49,026 bases of DNA from Welwitschia mirabilis (GCA_051453625.1 JBOZIK010000001.1:138764465-138813490); one strand, 5' to 3'; shown: positions 1-11,480, counted from the first letter of the stretch. A program made the numbers and translations. The notes: generated by a model not told the origin, from the letters alone.

Positions 1-639
1 TTTCATCAATGCTTTACGAAGGGTCTAGTAAAAGTCTAGTTATGAGGCATGTTTACATGTAAAACCTGATATTAGGTAAGTATAATTGATAAATTTAGCA
101 TAGGGAAAAACATTAAAACATATTGTTTTATCACATATTAATGTCTTTTGGCCTTTTTATTACTTTTCATGAAATTATGTGATTTTTCCTAACATTAGTA
201 GGCCTGTTACTAGCTTCTTAATAAAATTGCAAAACCTTAAAGAATTATAGCAAATAACAATGGCACTGTTGGTTAGGACGACCAGTGTCACCCTTCTTCT
301 AAGCCTAAAACTATCCAAACTTAAATTCCTGCACCCTTTGGGAAAATTTATCATAATAACTTATGGAACAAGTTAGAATGAATTCAGAATAAGTCTTCAA
401 ATGTAATGACACATGGAAGAAGTACAAAATGACATGTTGCAATAATATGTGACAGTAATAAGGATGATCAGATGGAAGATACATGACATGACATCTGTTG
501 ACAACATCATAAGTAGTTAAAGAACACATCATCATCATGTTTGCATAAGAGGATAAAGAATCTTTTCTTATGGCTGCATGCCAAAACTTGTAACTTTCCC
601 CTAACATAACCACTCTTATGTAACCCCCCTTATGTAACT

Positions 640-900
640 ACCCACCTAACGCTCACCTATGGAAATCATGAGAAAGCCTTCTAAGCCTTCCCTCATCTAT
701 AAAACAACCTTGAGCACCGATGATAAACATCTTTTAGTTAGATTAATGTTGGAAAGACTTGAAGGTTAGGATGTCAGAGTGCTCTGATAACCTTTCTTGG
801 GGATAGAAGGCTCTAAGACTTTACCTCTCTCTTCAATTGATGTAATGTATATTCATTTCATTTTTAATAAAAGAATTAGTTTTAATCCTTTCATTATTAT
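640..900 (+). promoter_or_regulatory. LTR-like promoter and poly(A) region
   Basis: A TATA-like box (TCTATAAAAC) lies at 696-705, followed about 165 bases later by an AATAAA signal at 866-871 in a T-rich context. This spacing is typical of the U3/R/U5 of a plant LTR or a compact promoter-terminator pair. The stretch is less AT-rich than its surroundings. I see no second copy in the window and no coding remnant of an attached element, so a solo LTR is an inference. The first 640 bases contain nothing I recognise. Confidence 0.3.
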
Positions 901-1026
901 TGCATAATTCATTTGGCCTTATCAATATTTAGGCAGGACTATTGTTAAGTAGGTTTCTTCCTTTTATTATTAGCATAATTCATTTGGTATTAGCAATTTT
1001 TAGGTGGAGCTTACTTGATTGTTAAG
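893..1026. repeat. Imperfect tandem repeat, period about 71
   Basis: The motif GCATAATTCATTTGG occurs at 902-916 and again at 973-987. Both copies continue with related sequence: A-rich, then TTTAGG, then a GTTAAG end. Two diverged copies are visible. It directly follows the LTR-like poly(A) region, so it may be internal to that repeat. Confidence 0.6.
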
Positions 1027-1186
1027 TTTAGAATATGAGAGCGAAGGTGAAGAGTCAAGTAAATCAATTGGATCCTTAGAGCATTTTTGTTCCTTTGCAT
1101 CATCAACCAAAGATTATCCTCTTCTCAAATTTCTAGTTTTCTTTTATTTTGAGTTTTTTTATAATATAGAATTTGTTTCTCTTGAT

Positions 1187-1230
1187 AAGTTACCACATAT
1201 ATCCCTGTAAGTTACCACATATATCCTTGT
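1187..1230. repeat. 22-bp direct tandem duplication
   Basis: A 22-base unit starting AAGTTACCACAT is present twice head to tail, at 1187-1208 and 1209-1230, with a single C/T difference. It looks like a recent replication-slippage duplication in otherwise strongly decayed DNA. From 1231 to about 1790 I recognise nothing. Confidence 0.85.
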
Positions 1231-1789
1231 GGAAGGACGATTCTGAGTGTAAACTTAAATCAATCTAAATTACTACAAAGCTATAATCACATGCATAGCT
1301 ATAGAATCTTGACAGATGACTTTATATTTATCCATAATATTAACTTCAAAGACAATAAACGAGGAAGGATTATTGGCACTAGTATCCATTGATGCCATTG
1401 TGTGGATGCTGCGTGAATGTTCCTCTTCAACTTTGAGTTATGTTAAAGAAAATGCAATTTTTTTTTCTTTTTAAAGAAAGCATTTTGTTTGATCCTCATT
1501 TAAAAAAATCTTTTTTTTGAAAATACTTTCTTTGATAGACCATCCTTGATAAAATGTTTTTGGTGGATACCATTCACTCTAGTGGTGGACTATGTTTTGC
1601 AAAGAGGACACAATTGATTAGATGAAAATATAGAATACACGCAAAGTCAGCAAGCAAACTTGATGAATGAAGTCTACTGTAGTAGGACTAAAAATCTTCT
1701 CCTTTACTCTGCTTATCATCAAAATGCATGATTTTATTCTTATTTTAATTCATTAGAGATTAAAATGAAGCTTCATAATGCTTTAATTT

Positions 1790-2840
1790 AGCAGGTCAAC
1801 AGAGCTCTCTAGAAGAGTGAAGAAAGAATTAGAAGGCAATGCTCTTAATAAGATAACAAAAATATTAATAAGTTGGAAAGATAAATTTTTTTAAGAAAGA
1901 TAAAAATTTTCCTTCTAAGAGGAAGAGCTCAATTCATCTATAGTTATCTTAAAGACTTACCAATTTACTTAATGTTTTATCTCTGGACTTTGAAAGAAAT
2001 TGTNNNNNNNNNNNNNNNNNNNNNNNNNNAAAATTACAAAGAAGTTTTTAATGGAAAAGCATTGATAATTAGAAGTTTATTCATTTAAAACATTGGGATC
2101 TTATGTGTAAATCATAGGATGAAGGTGGTTTTGGTTTGAAAAGGATTTATGAATTAAATATTTCCCTCTTAATTAAACTAGTTTAGTGGTTACATATAGA
2201 GAATGGAAAAGGAGTTCAAGTGGTAAAGGTTAAATATTTAAATAATTTTGAATTTTTATAAGGTCTAGATAGTATTAGAGGCTCTACAATTTGGAGTGGT
2301 TTGCAAACATTAAGAGATCTATTAAAGAGTTATGTACATTTAGTTATTCATTATAATTAAAAATGGAAAGATAAAGATAATTTCAAATCTTCAAAAGCTT
2401 TTAATACTACGAAAAGTTATCCTCTAGATAGGGAAGTTATTAGATAGAAAAAAATTGGAACTACCCCTAATCTATAGCTTTTTTACCTTTCCTTTTTAAA
2501 AGCAGGAATGCATAAATTACTTTTTCTAGAGAACCTTCAAAAATATGATTGGATAATTAAAAATAACTACTACTTTGCAATCAAGAATAATTTTCTAGAT
2601 ATTAGTTTCTTCCTTATGTATGAACTAGGAAGTTTTGGTATTTCCTTGTTATTTCATATAAATAATGAAACATGTATTTATTACAAATGATGTTTAAGAT
2701 GTAGTTAAACAATGGTATTGGGATATAGCTAAATGAGAGTTGAATATAGCCTTTTGTCATTTGATTTCTTATGTGCCATGACATTCTAAAAAGAGGATGA
2801 TTTGAGAGTGTTTAGAAAGGAAAAAAATGTTCTATTCAAT
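1790..2840 (+). pseudogene. LINE (L1-type) ORF2 C-terminal remnant
   Basis: Plus-strand translation in shifting frames matches the downstream part of plant L1 ORF2. At about 1800-2000 is the post-RT segment (ISWKDKF, then a GRAQFIYSYLKDLPIYLMF-like stretch). At 2120-2330 is the conserved segment starting GGFGLKRIYELN followed by IWSGLQTLRDLL. At 2440-2690 is a zf-RVT-like region containing LENLQKYDW. A 26-base N gap sits at 2004-2029. There are many stops and at least two frameshifts. No endonuclease or RT core is visible upstream, so this is a 5'-truncated or broken copy. It is a separate copy from the LINE starting near 4.8 kb, because the order of domains restarts there. Confidence 0.7.
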
Positions 2841-2848
2841 CTATTTGA

Positions 2849-3050
2849 TATATAATTGTTAATGAATGGAAGAAACGAAAATATATTTTGAAATATGTTT
2901 ATTATTTTTTATCTATTCCAATTTTCTTATCCTTAGAAGGGAAATTTATAATTTAATTGTTAATGGATGGAAGAAATGAAAATATATTGTATAATGTTTT
3001 ATTAATATTTATGTATTTTAATTTTCTTATCTTTTCATTATTAGTTAGTT
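2849..3050. repeat. Tandem duplication of about 100 bp
   Basis: The segment beginning AATTGTTAATGAATGGAAGAAA at 2854 is repeated from 2955 with a few substitutions, giving a period of about 101. Both copies run through ...AAAATATATT...TTTTCTTATC. The unit lies at the 3' edge of the LINE remnant and may be a duplicated LINE 3' segment. Confidence 0.7.
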
Positions 3051-4840
3051 TTTCATGCTAAATGAATTTAACAACTAAACATTTATCATGCTAGTATGAT
3101 CTCGCCTTCCTTTTTCCTCTAACCGTTAGGATTGTACACATTTTTAGGATGAAGCCTTCTACTCTTTGAAAACCTTCATGCAAAAAGTGATTACTTATGA
3201 TTCAAGGGAATAAATAGGAAGAGAAATGTTTTGCATCTAATAGACCTCCTAATTTGGAGAGCTAACACTCCTATTATTAGTGGTTCACCTAAAAAGAAGA
3301 TGTAAAACATGATTCCTTCTCAACCATATGCTAATATCAATAACATGAAGGACTATAAGGTGATAATACAAGGAAGAGAATATGATTTGTAAGATCCAAA
3401 CTAAAAAAAGACAAGGAAAAGAGTGAGAAAGATATTAAATAACTCATACCCTTAGCAATTCTAGATCAAAAAATCCCTAAGCATATTAAGACTCTAGTAA
3501 TAGAAAAGGAGATATACTAAAAATTCTATGGATGNNNNNNNNNNNNNNNNNNNNNNNNNNNNNNNNNNNNNNNNNNNNNNNNNNNNNNNNNNNNNNNNNN
3601 NNNNNNNNNNNNNNNNNNNNNNNNNNNNNNNNNNTATGGATGAAGGGGCTAAAACCAACCATCACTTATCATGAATACTTAAAAGATACAATAAAAAAAG
3701 GTTACTACTAGTGTATTTCTTTGGGAAGTCCTTTGGAATAGTATGCCAAAGAATGGAGAGATTTGGTAACCAAAAATAGGAATAAGGTAATTCCAAGAAA
3801 GCTTCTTAAAATATGTTTTTCATGCTAATATAGTTTAAAAATATAAAGATCTAAATACTAATGTTATAAGTGTAATCTTGAAAGTAAGTAAAAAAGTTAG
3901 AAATCTTATAGATTTAAGAGGTAATATGAATATCATGCCCCAATATAAAGCAAACAAATTATAGCTAGGAGATAGGATTTAATTCATTAATATTATTTTA
4001 AAATTAGCAAATGCTTTTATGCAACACTAGTAGAAATCATTAAGGATTGGATATTGTAAATTGATAAAGGTATTTTTATCTTTCTAATTTTATTACACTT
4101 TAGCTAGGATAAAGTCTGGGTATATTTTTATATGATTGTTTATTATGTTATAGGTACTAAAATAGAGATGATGAAATTATCTTTTGAAAACTAGAAATTC
4201 AAACTTAGGATGTTTGATATAATATAAAAAGAAAATGTTTTCAATGAGATAAGTAAGGTGGTGGATGTAATAACTAAAGATCTTAAATCCATTACAACAA
4301 ATATTTATATAGAAAATATAATTTTAAATTATTACTTAATAACCCCTTTTTAACTAAATGAAGATCTATTAGGAAAAGAAAAAGTAGCAATAGGGGGGAG
4401 AGAGTAAATGATATAAGGGTTTTAAGTGTAGTGGAGGCAAAGCAAGGAAGTTCAATGATAGAGTAGGTAAAAACTCCCTCCTTGATAGTAGTAACAATGA
4501 AGAGCAAGAGAATGAAGTTAACAACACAAGGTAGTGAAGTCAGCATTTTCTTTTATTGATGAAGGAGAAGAAGAGATGATTTTATGGTGGTGATTATAGA
4601 GAATAGAAGTCATAGCAATATCAAAAGCAATGATAGCTTCAAGGGTGGGGAAAAAATATATAATGTAAGAAGTAGAAGTAAAAGTAGTAGTGATGGATTT
4701 GATGTTAGCAATAGTGTAGTGTAAGAGGAAGCAAAAGTAGTGGCAGAAAAAGCAAAAAAGATAAGAACAAAACTTTTAAAAAGGCATAGCTTTAGCATCA
4801 ACCAACAAGGACTTTATGTAGGTTCATGTTTCAATTTATT
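3050..4840. other. Unassigned degenerate DNA with N gap
   Basis: AT- and purine-rich sequence with a 100-base N gap at 3535-3634. At about 3720-3800 the plus strand reads LGSPLE-stop-YAKEWRDLVTK. This faintly resembles the gag motif (L..YA..WR.L) of Ty3/gypsy elements, but I cannot extend it to a domain. Open frames on the minus strand at 4292-4546 and 4610-4801 are low-complexity Leu/Ser translations of purine-rich DNA and are not called. Confidence 0.4.
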
Positions 4841-5700
4841 TAAACACAATGAAATTTTTCTAAGTGGAATAGAAATTTAAATTAAGAACTTCCCTAAAGC
4901 ACTGCATAAATGTAAAGGAGAGGCTAAAATATAGCTTGGTGTGTTAAATTGTCTTATTAGACCCTTGTTTAAGTATCAATGTGATCCAAAATTGGATGGT
5001 TCTAAGATGGACTAATATCTAGTTAGATTAGGTAATAGCTCTAAAAGAAGGGTGGGGTTTTATTTAAGTTTAAGTTTTAAGAATATTTGAATAGTATGAT
5101 ATTATAAGAATAAAGCCAATGATTATTTAGATTAAGAGAGTTTACCCTAATGTATGGAAATCTAGGAGAAGATGTTTAAAAGATTTTTAAGAAATTATCA
5201 ACTTCAGTGAGGCTAAGGGGAATCAACTTGACATTATGAAATCGAGCCTTCATATAAAAGCTAGTGACATAATTTGAAGACTTAATTAAACTAATACTTA
5301 ATGGCATAAGAATGGTGTTGATCTAATTTATACATCACTAGATATTAGGCTAATGAGGAAATTGTCAGATTTTCAAATAATACATAGCTTTAGAACAAAT
5401 AAAGTAAAAGTTCAATAGGAAAAATTTCCCAACTCCTATGATTTTTGTAAAATATTTGGAAATAAAAGAGATTCTGTTCTAAGCTAAAGTAATAAGAACA
5501 TGGAAAGTGTAGTAGAAGACAACACCACCAAAGATTCTATACTAGTATCACTTGTGAGGCATATGATAAAAACAAGCATAAATTGAAAGACTGCAAATCT
5601 AAAGAAGATGAAGATGATTTATAACTTGTGTTATAAAGATGAAAGGTAAAAATGATAGTGAATCCAAAAAATTAAAAAATCATAAAGTGTAGGAACAAAA
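4840..5700 (+). pseudogene. LINE-A ORF1 remnant with two zinc knuckles
   Basis: ORF1 of plant L1 elements encodes an RNA-binding protein with CCHC knuckles. Two degenerate knuckles are visible. At 5437-5481, after a KFPNS segment, the order is Y-D-F-C-K-I-F-G-N-K-R-D-S-V, in which the first Cys has become Tyr (TAT), the His has become Asn, and the last Cys is lost. At 5553-5594 the order is C-E-A-Y-D-K-N-K-H-K-L-K-D-C: exact C-x2-[C]-x4-H-x4-C spacing with the second Cys replaced by Tyr (TAT). A basic and acidic KSKEDED tail follows. The region upstream (4840-5430) is too decayed to place a DUF4283 domain. It lies directly 5' of the endonuclease, as expected for ORF1. Confidence 0.55.
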
Positions 5701-6009
5701 ACCCTAGTTCAAGCTCTCAATTAAGGAGGATAAGCAGGCACTTTTATGTAGTAAAAATAAACAAAAAGTACGTATTAAAATTAACTATCTAATAGATTTA
5801 AAGCTTTTGATTAGTAAGAAATATAAATACTTAGGTTTAAAAGATGAGACAGATAAAAACTAGGAAAAAAAAGGTAGGTAGATCATCAGATGTAGCTAAA
5901 TATAAAAAGAAAATAACTAAATATTAGAAGGAAATAATTGGAAGTATTGTAAACGAGTCACAAAAGATACTATTTAAGATGTGAGAAAAAGTCATTAAGA
6001 AAGAGTGAA

Positions 6010-6620
6010 ATGAAGATCATGAGATAGAAACTATGGGGTACAAGGAGTATCCCCAAAGCCCAAGTTCTTAAATAATTTTTAACTATTTATAGCTTAGATA
6101 TTATTTAGTTCAAGGAAACTAAAGTTCAAATAGAGGACAAACTTAAAGAAATGTAAATAACTTGGTATAGAATGGAAGGTAAATTTTGAACAAGTAAGAG
6201 GATTAGTAATCCTCTTCAAAAAGAATATTATATACAAAAGAAATGGAGGGAACTAAGTGGTTTCAAATTTTTAAGATAGAGAATTAATGCTAATTTAACA
6301 TTTACAACCCACATCAAGTAGGAAAGAAAATCAAGTAGGAAATAAAATAAGAGTATGGGGTATATTATAGCAAAGGCTAGTTAATAAAAAGTATATAATC
6401 ATAAGATATTTTAATCAAACTATATTTGAATGGAAAATTAAGGAGGGGAAAGTGGAATTTAGCTAGGGCTTAGGATCTAAAGGACTTTATGATAGACCTT
6501 AAAGTGATTGACTTACCTTCACTGAAAGTGTAATTCGCATGGTCAAATTAGAGAAAAGTAGACAATAGAATGTTTTTGAAGAATAGAAAGGCCTTAGTGT
6601 AAGTGAAGTACATAAGGAAA
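6010..6620 (+). pseudogene. LINE-A ORF2 apurinic-type endonuclease remnant
   Basis: The start at about 6020 reads LWGTRSIPKAQVLK, then a FKETK segment at about 6110. These correspond to the WNVRG...K...L and QETK motifs of the L1 endonuclease, which nicks target DNA for target-primed reverse transcription. A FAWSN segment near 6530 corresponds to the conserved FTWSN box, followed by a basic stretch. Several TAA/TAG stops interrupt it. The distance to the RT motifs at 7.8-8.4 kb is slightly longer than usual, consistent with an insertion near 7.0-7.3 kb. Confidence 0.65.
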
Positions 6621-7039
6621 ACTGATTAACAACTACAAGAATAATGTAGATGATGCTTGAACCATAGACCTATTATCCTTTTTTCAAATAGGGAAAAGAA
6701 TAAGAAAACCCACTTTGCCTTTGAAAATGCTTATCTACAAGAGTAGAAGGGAATCCTTTTAAGGATCTATAAGAAAACCTAGAAAAGATAAAATAGTGAT
6801 TAAAAAAATAGGGGTTAGAAAAACATATTGAATTAGAAGGCCACTCTTAAGTGAAAGATAAAGGAAATTTAAATGAAGCATGAATAAGGACAGTGTAATG
6901 TTCCATTTTACTCCTTTAAGATCATTTCATGTAAAAAGAAAACATATAAGCATTATATCAAAATCAATAAGGACAATAAGGAATAATTTAATAGAAAGGT
7001 GGACTTTGTTATTGATAGTAGTAGATTATGTTCCTTATC

Positions 7040-7260
7040 ATTAGCTAACAACCCTGCACTAGTGGTTAAAGGTAAAGGCATGAACTATGAGCTAAGCTCC
7101 CTTCCTGGGACCATTGGGGATTGGATGAGGTTCTCATCAGTTACATCCACCTAGCTTATCCACCCAAATCTAATGCCATGGGCTTAAATAGCATAATGAA
7201 AGAACACAATTCACATATTTGGATCACACCCATTCATAACAGTTTATTAGTCAGACTTAA
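7040..7260 (+). mobile_element. Possible SINE-like or other insertion within LINE-A
   Basis: This stretch is clearly more GC-rich than the LINE on both sides and carries no LINE similarity that I can see. CACTAGTGGTTAAAGG at 7058-7073 resembles an RNA polymerase III box A as found in tRNA-derived SINEs, and an AGGCATGAACTATGAGCT stretch follows. I do not find a convincing box B (only TTCCTGGGACC at the right distance) and no clear poly(A) tail or target-site duplication. It may be a different kind of insertion. Confidence 0.3.
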
Positions 7261-7562
7261 TTACATTTAACGTGTTAACACTTCTTTACAACTATGAATT
7301 TGGAACATTATAGAGAGTATATTCAAGAGGAATAATGGCAAAAGCCATGAAAATTATGTAACTATAGAGGAAGTTTATTAGATGCAGAGGCCTCATGTAA
7401 ACTAAATAAAGAAAGGAGATTCACACACCAGGTTATTTTCTAACATAGTAAACTAGAGAATATAATAGAACACAATAAGTAAAATCAAATGTAGGGACAA
7501 AATGTGCTATAAAGAAATGATGCATGGATATTTCTTATAGAATTTTCAATAGCTATGGGAAA

Positions 7563-7640
7563 ATAAAAGAGAGAGAGAGAAATTTCTCATGAATTTTTAA
7601 AGAGTTGGCAAGGAGGGGGGAGTGGAGGGATGAGGAGAAG
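7563..7640. repeat. (GA)n and purine-rich low-complexity tract
   Basis: A short GA dinucleotide run sits at 7569-7580, and a G/A-rich tract with runs of G follows at about 7605-7640. It interrupts the expected LINE-A ORF2 linker. It is simple sequence without coding similarity. Confidence 0.6.
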
Positions 7641-7779
7641 GGACCTTTTCAAACTAGTGGAAAAAATAAAATTTGAAAAGTTCTAAAAATAATAAAACTC
7701 AAAAATAGGATCTAATAACTTGATAATTGAGTTATTCAAAGGCAAGTTAATTGAAGAGGCTTTTAACAAGCCTTTAAAG

Positions 7780-8520
7780 AAATTAATGGTGTAATATGAC
7801 TTGAATAACATATATTTAATTGTAATAACTAATAAGACTGAGCCTATGAACAGATTCTATAATATTATCTATAGATTCTTTTGGAAGGTCCTTGTTCAAA
7901 GAATTTATCCTTGTCTTCAGTTCGTGGTGCACCTAAGTCATGCTAGTTTCTTAAAATGTAGGATCATTTTATATGAAAGAATTCTAGATCATGAACTCTT
8001 TCATTCCATTAAAAAGAAAAAAATCCCATTTTGTAATTTAAATATGGATATTAGAAAGACACATGAGTATTTTATGGTACTCTTTAGCTTATATCTTAAG
8101 GATAAAGGGGTTTTCAAAGGACTTTGTTAATAGAATCTTCCAAATGTAGTAGTCATCTATATTTATTCTAAAGATGAATTATAATATTTATAAGATTTTA
8201 AAGAAGGGCATCGATTAAGGCAAGGGGATCATCTCTTGTCATACTTATTTATGATTGCATTCTAAAAGATTATATAAGACTACTGAGGGGAACAAGCCTA
8301 ACCCTCCATGATATAAATTTTTATATAATTACTTTGCTAATGAAATTGTAGGTTTTTTAGAGGTTAATATCAAATATGTTTAGGATATTAAGCAGGGAAA
8401 GAAATTTGAAAGAGACTATGAATTAAAAATAAACCAGGAGAAGAATAGAGTGTATTTTACTAATACTTGAAAAAGTGCATAGAAGATAGTTAATATAAAT
8501 TTAAGAATTTAGAAAGATGA
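7780..8520 (+). pseudogene. LINE-A ORF2 reverse transcriptase remnant
   Basis: A relatively long open stretch (7801-8130) covers RT motifs 0-2. It has an N.I.LI.I.NK.EP...F block corresponding to the usual IPK...DFRPIS block. This is followed by VLVQRIYPCL, then LSHASFLKCR (the usual NQAAF.KGR), then HELFHSIKKKK and NMDIRKTHEY (motif A; the catalytic Asp is retained in MDIRK). At about 8210-8250 GIDLRQGDHL-type reading gives the motif B block in a second frame. The active-site box, normally FADD, reads F-A-N-E at 8333-8344, so both catalytic Asp are lost. A KINQEKNRVYFT segment follows at about 8425-8465. The copy is inactive. Confidence 0.8.
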
Positions 8521-8900
8521 GGCTGTGGATTCATATCTAGGTATTTTAATGTTTTATTAGAAAACTATAATAATTTAAAAACTCAAATGTAAAAATTAGA
8601 AATAAATTAACTAAAACTCAATGTTATTATCCAATAAGACCAAAGTAATCCTTGTGAACACAACACTGATAATTGTAGTGGGACATCAATAAGAATGCTA
8701 CCCTAGAAAAATTAAAAATACAATAAATAGAATAGAGAAAAACTTCTTTTGAAAGGGGAGTAAAAAAGAAGTTAGGATCATGAAGTTTCATGAGAAGATA
8801 TGGCAAGACAATGAAGTCAAAGAGATGGGAAATACAAGATGTTAAGAACAACATGTTCATTGTTCAAGCTAAACTTATTAAATAAATATAGATTAGGATT
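8520..8900 (+). pseudogene. LINE-A ORF2 thumb/connection remnant
   Basis: After the RT the plus strand reads SYLGI at about 8535. Then comes a KVILVNTTL segment (8640-8670), a NTINRIEKNFF segment (8715-8750) and an MGNTR/DVKNNMFIVQAKLI segment (8827-8880) split over two frames. These match the SLAGR..L...VL / INRI.RNFLW / GGLGIRD......LL.K landmarks that follow RT in plant L1s. The minus-strand hydrophobic open frames at 8627-8860 and 8909-9109 are antisense shadows. Confidence 0.6.
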
Positions 8901-9694
8901 ATTAACTTTTAAATAAGATTGATAAAAGAAAGTGTGAAGATTAAAAGGCATAATAGAAGGATTCCCCTTCTAGGTAGCTTTACATAAAGGTAGAAAGGAA
9001 TTAAAAGTAAGAATCCTATTGTATCTAGAAAAAGACAATGTTTTATTTTAGACTTCAAAAACATTGAATAAATTATTTCTTTGTGAAATAGTAAAGATAG
9101 TGTTGACAATATTATAGCTTCAAAGAATGAGAAGAACCATAATTAAGAAATATTTAATGAGGGAATGGAAAGGGGATGATTTTTTCCAAGAGTAGAAAAC
9201 ATTGAGTAGATCTAGCCATAAGGTTTTTAAAGGATATGATAAGTAAGTGAAGAATAAATCATTATGATGGAAAGAATAAAAGGTTAATAAAGAATAAAAG
9301 AATTACTCTTTAATAATTACTCATATCAAGGTATGATATAAACATCTTATTATAACACACATAAAGGTATCATGTTATGAAAAAATATGCGGTATTAAAT
9401 TTGTTAATAATCAGAGGAAAGGTGCTAATAATAGAGAGTTTAAAAAGAAGTGGAATTTGTTGCATGATTGAGAAATGATTGGACCTTGTTATGAGTAGAG
9501 CTATAGAGGAGCTAAGGTGGGAGATAGGATTCTAAAAGCATTAGAATGATGGAAGCAGTTTCAGTTCTAAAGAGTTGCGGCACATGGGGGTGATATTGGC
9601 CAGCCTATAGATGGTTTAAAAAGTTAGTTGTAGTTTTATTCTTTTATTAGAGTTAGTTTGTAGAAGGGTTTAAAATAGGTATCTTTCCCTTGAA
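8900..9694 (+). other. Unassigned; LINE-A 3' side and possible LINE-B 5' UTR
   Basis: No protein domain is recognisable here. A somewhat GC-richer stretch at about 9480-9660 lies immediately before the LINE-B ORF1 start codon and could be its 5' UTR. I see no poly(A) tail that would mark the LINE-A 3' end, so the boundary between the two LINEs is not resolved. Confidence 0.3.
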
Positions 9695-10560
9695 ATGAAG
9701 AAGACTTATTTGTCCAAGGAGGGAAAAACCCTAGTTTTAGACATAGATGAAGACCCATACTCTGAAATAGAGAAGAAGATTCAATATAGCCTAATCAGCA
9801 AGTTTGTGTCATCTGGTTCAAGGCCTAAACTTGATTTTATCAGAGAGTGGGTAGTCACCAAATGAATAGCAGTTAGTAAAGTCGAGGTCATATCCATGCT
9901 AGAGGGCATGGTACTTTTTCAGCTTAATAATGACTTGAAATCAAGATGAAGTTATTACTAGAGGATCATGATTTTTTGGAACAAGAGGGTTAACTAGTCA
10001 AATAAATGTTGGAGGCATAATTAGACCTAAACCTTTTCAAGTTGCCACCAATATTGATTCACATATACTAGTTTTCCTTAAAGCTTTGGGATGAAGATAT
10101 TTTGAGAAAAATTCCTTCTCAATTTAGAGAGCTGATAAAACTAGACATAATCATCATTAAATAATCTAGATTGGTTCTAGCAAGATTTTGCATATGGATT
10201 AACATTGAAGAAATAAAGGAGATTCAATATATGAAATTAAATCCAAATGGGAAATGTACAACTTGGAAGTCACTTATGGGAACCTCCTAGTAATGTGTGA
10301 GACTTATAGAGAGGTCAAACATGCTCCAAGAAGATGTGTGAGGGCATAGAAAGGCCACAAAAGGGACTAACGCAGGGAAAGACAAATAGAGATTGAGGAC
10401 AAGAAAAATTAAACATGATCCTTCTATGGAAAGATAAGACATAACCAAAATGAATGCTAGCATCAAAAGAAGAAAAAAGAAAACAATCAAGAACACAATA
10501 GTTTACCTAAAGGGAAAAAATAAAAAACATAGGGAATATAATCCCTTGTAACACCTAATG
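9695..10560 (+). pseudogene. LINE-B ORF1 (DUF4283-like RNA-binding protein)
   Basis: An ATG at 9695 opens a frame that reads MKKTYLSKEGK..., then SLISKFVSSGSRPKLDFIR, then EWVVTK. This corresponds to the DUF4283 domain of plant L1 ORF1 (KL.GKF...RP....I..W...KW). An EDHDFLEQEG segment (the usual V...GPW) is in a shifted frame. Then comes a LELWDEDIL-like block and RLVLARFCIWINIEEI (the usual LG..ARICVE.DL). A zinc knuckle at 10296-10337 reads C-E-T-Y-R-E-V-K-H-A-P-R-R-C, with Tyr (TAT) at the second Cys. Stops at the KW and other positions fit TGG to TGA/TAG changes. The minus-strand frame at 10287-10496 is antisense. Confidence 0.8.
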
Positions 10561-10771
10561 GAGGAAGAGGATAAATATATCCTTAAGTTCAGAACTAAGT
10601 AAATATAGATAAGTCAAATGATGTTGAAACTGATATGAAGGAAAGGCCTAGTAATAGAATACTTTAAGATAGGAAAACTATAGAAAACATGGCTATTAGT
10701 TTCCAAGTAACCATTGAAGACACATTAAAAAAAAGTTAAGGGACATCCACAAAGAGGTGAAAACAAACTTG
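10560..10771 (+). other. Spacer between LINE-B ORF1 and ORF2
   Basis: This is the end of ORF1 plus a short spacer. It reads as Lys/Glu/Met-rich with stops, typical of the variable ORF1 tail. No separate feature is visible. Confidence 0.4.
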
Positions 10772-11480
10772 ATGGAGTGCCTCTCTTAAAATTTTAGGGA
10801 ATTAGGACCCCCTATAAGAAAAAGACCTTAAGAGAATTAATAAATTAATTTAGCATTAACTTAGTTTGTTTATAAGAGACAAAGATAAGCAATGACATAT
10901 AATTAGATAACTTCTAACAGTAGTGGAACATATTCACCTCTGCAACTCAATAAAAGTTAGAAGGAATTATGACCCTCACAAAAAGGAAGATTAGTAGAAA
11001 TCACCTAATAATCTATCTAAAGGAAGAATAATGGACTTTCATAAACATGTATAGCCCTCAGAACAATTTAAACAAAACCTCTATGATGAAGGATCTATAG
11101 ACTTTATAGTAAAATGAGTAGTTGTGGGAGATTTTAACGAATGCCTTCACAAATGGGAGAAAATAGGGGGCAAAAACTAGAACAATAGAGGGGTAGTAAT
11201 CCTTAAAGATTTCATGGAGAAAAATTCTCTATCAGATATTCTGCTTATATGATGCAAATACTCTTGGTCTAATAGAAGAATGGAAGGTAACTAGGTTATG
11301 TCTACAATCGATCAAATTCTGACTGAAAAGGATATAGTCAAGGTTTCAATTAAAGTATGGATTCTAAACAAAGTAGCATTTGATCATAGACTAATTAAAT
11401 TCAGAATAGGGGTAATAAATACCCCTAGATATCCCTTTTGGATGGAGCAATACTAAATGCTAAGGAAAGAGGCTAGAAGG
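10772..11480 (+). pseudogene. LINE-B ORF2 endonuclease domain
   Basis: The ATG at 10772 reads MECLS-stop-NFRELGPPIRKR, matching the start of plant L1 ORF2 (M..LSWN.RGLG...), so I take it as the ORF2 start. INQFSINLVCL-stop-ETKIS follows in another frame at about 10834-10892 (the QETK motif carrying the metal-binding Glu). A MYSPQNNLNKTS segment lies at about 11045-11085. VVVGDFNE-like reading appears near 11120 and a KYSW/SNRRMEG segment near 11260-11290. DQILTEKDIVKVS and a DH segment near 11385 (AFDHRLI) correspond to the SDH box. This domain makes the first-strand nick at the insertion site in active elements. Confidence 0.8.

Noticed and set aside
3720-3800. Gag-like motif YAKEWRDLVTK
   Set aside because: Only one short motif; no extension to a domain on either side, so not called as a gag gene.
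4292-4801. Leu/Phe-rich minus-strand membrane-like proteins
   Set aside because: Low-complexity translation of purine-rich DNA, no family similarity, no start context.
8627-9109. Hydrophobic minus-strand open frames
   Set aside because: Antisense to recognisable LINE-A ORF2 sequence (8.6-8.9 kb) or non-coding. AT-rich antisense frames often look hydrophobic.
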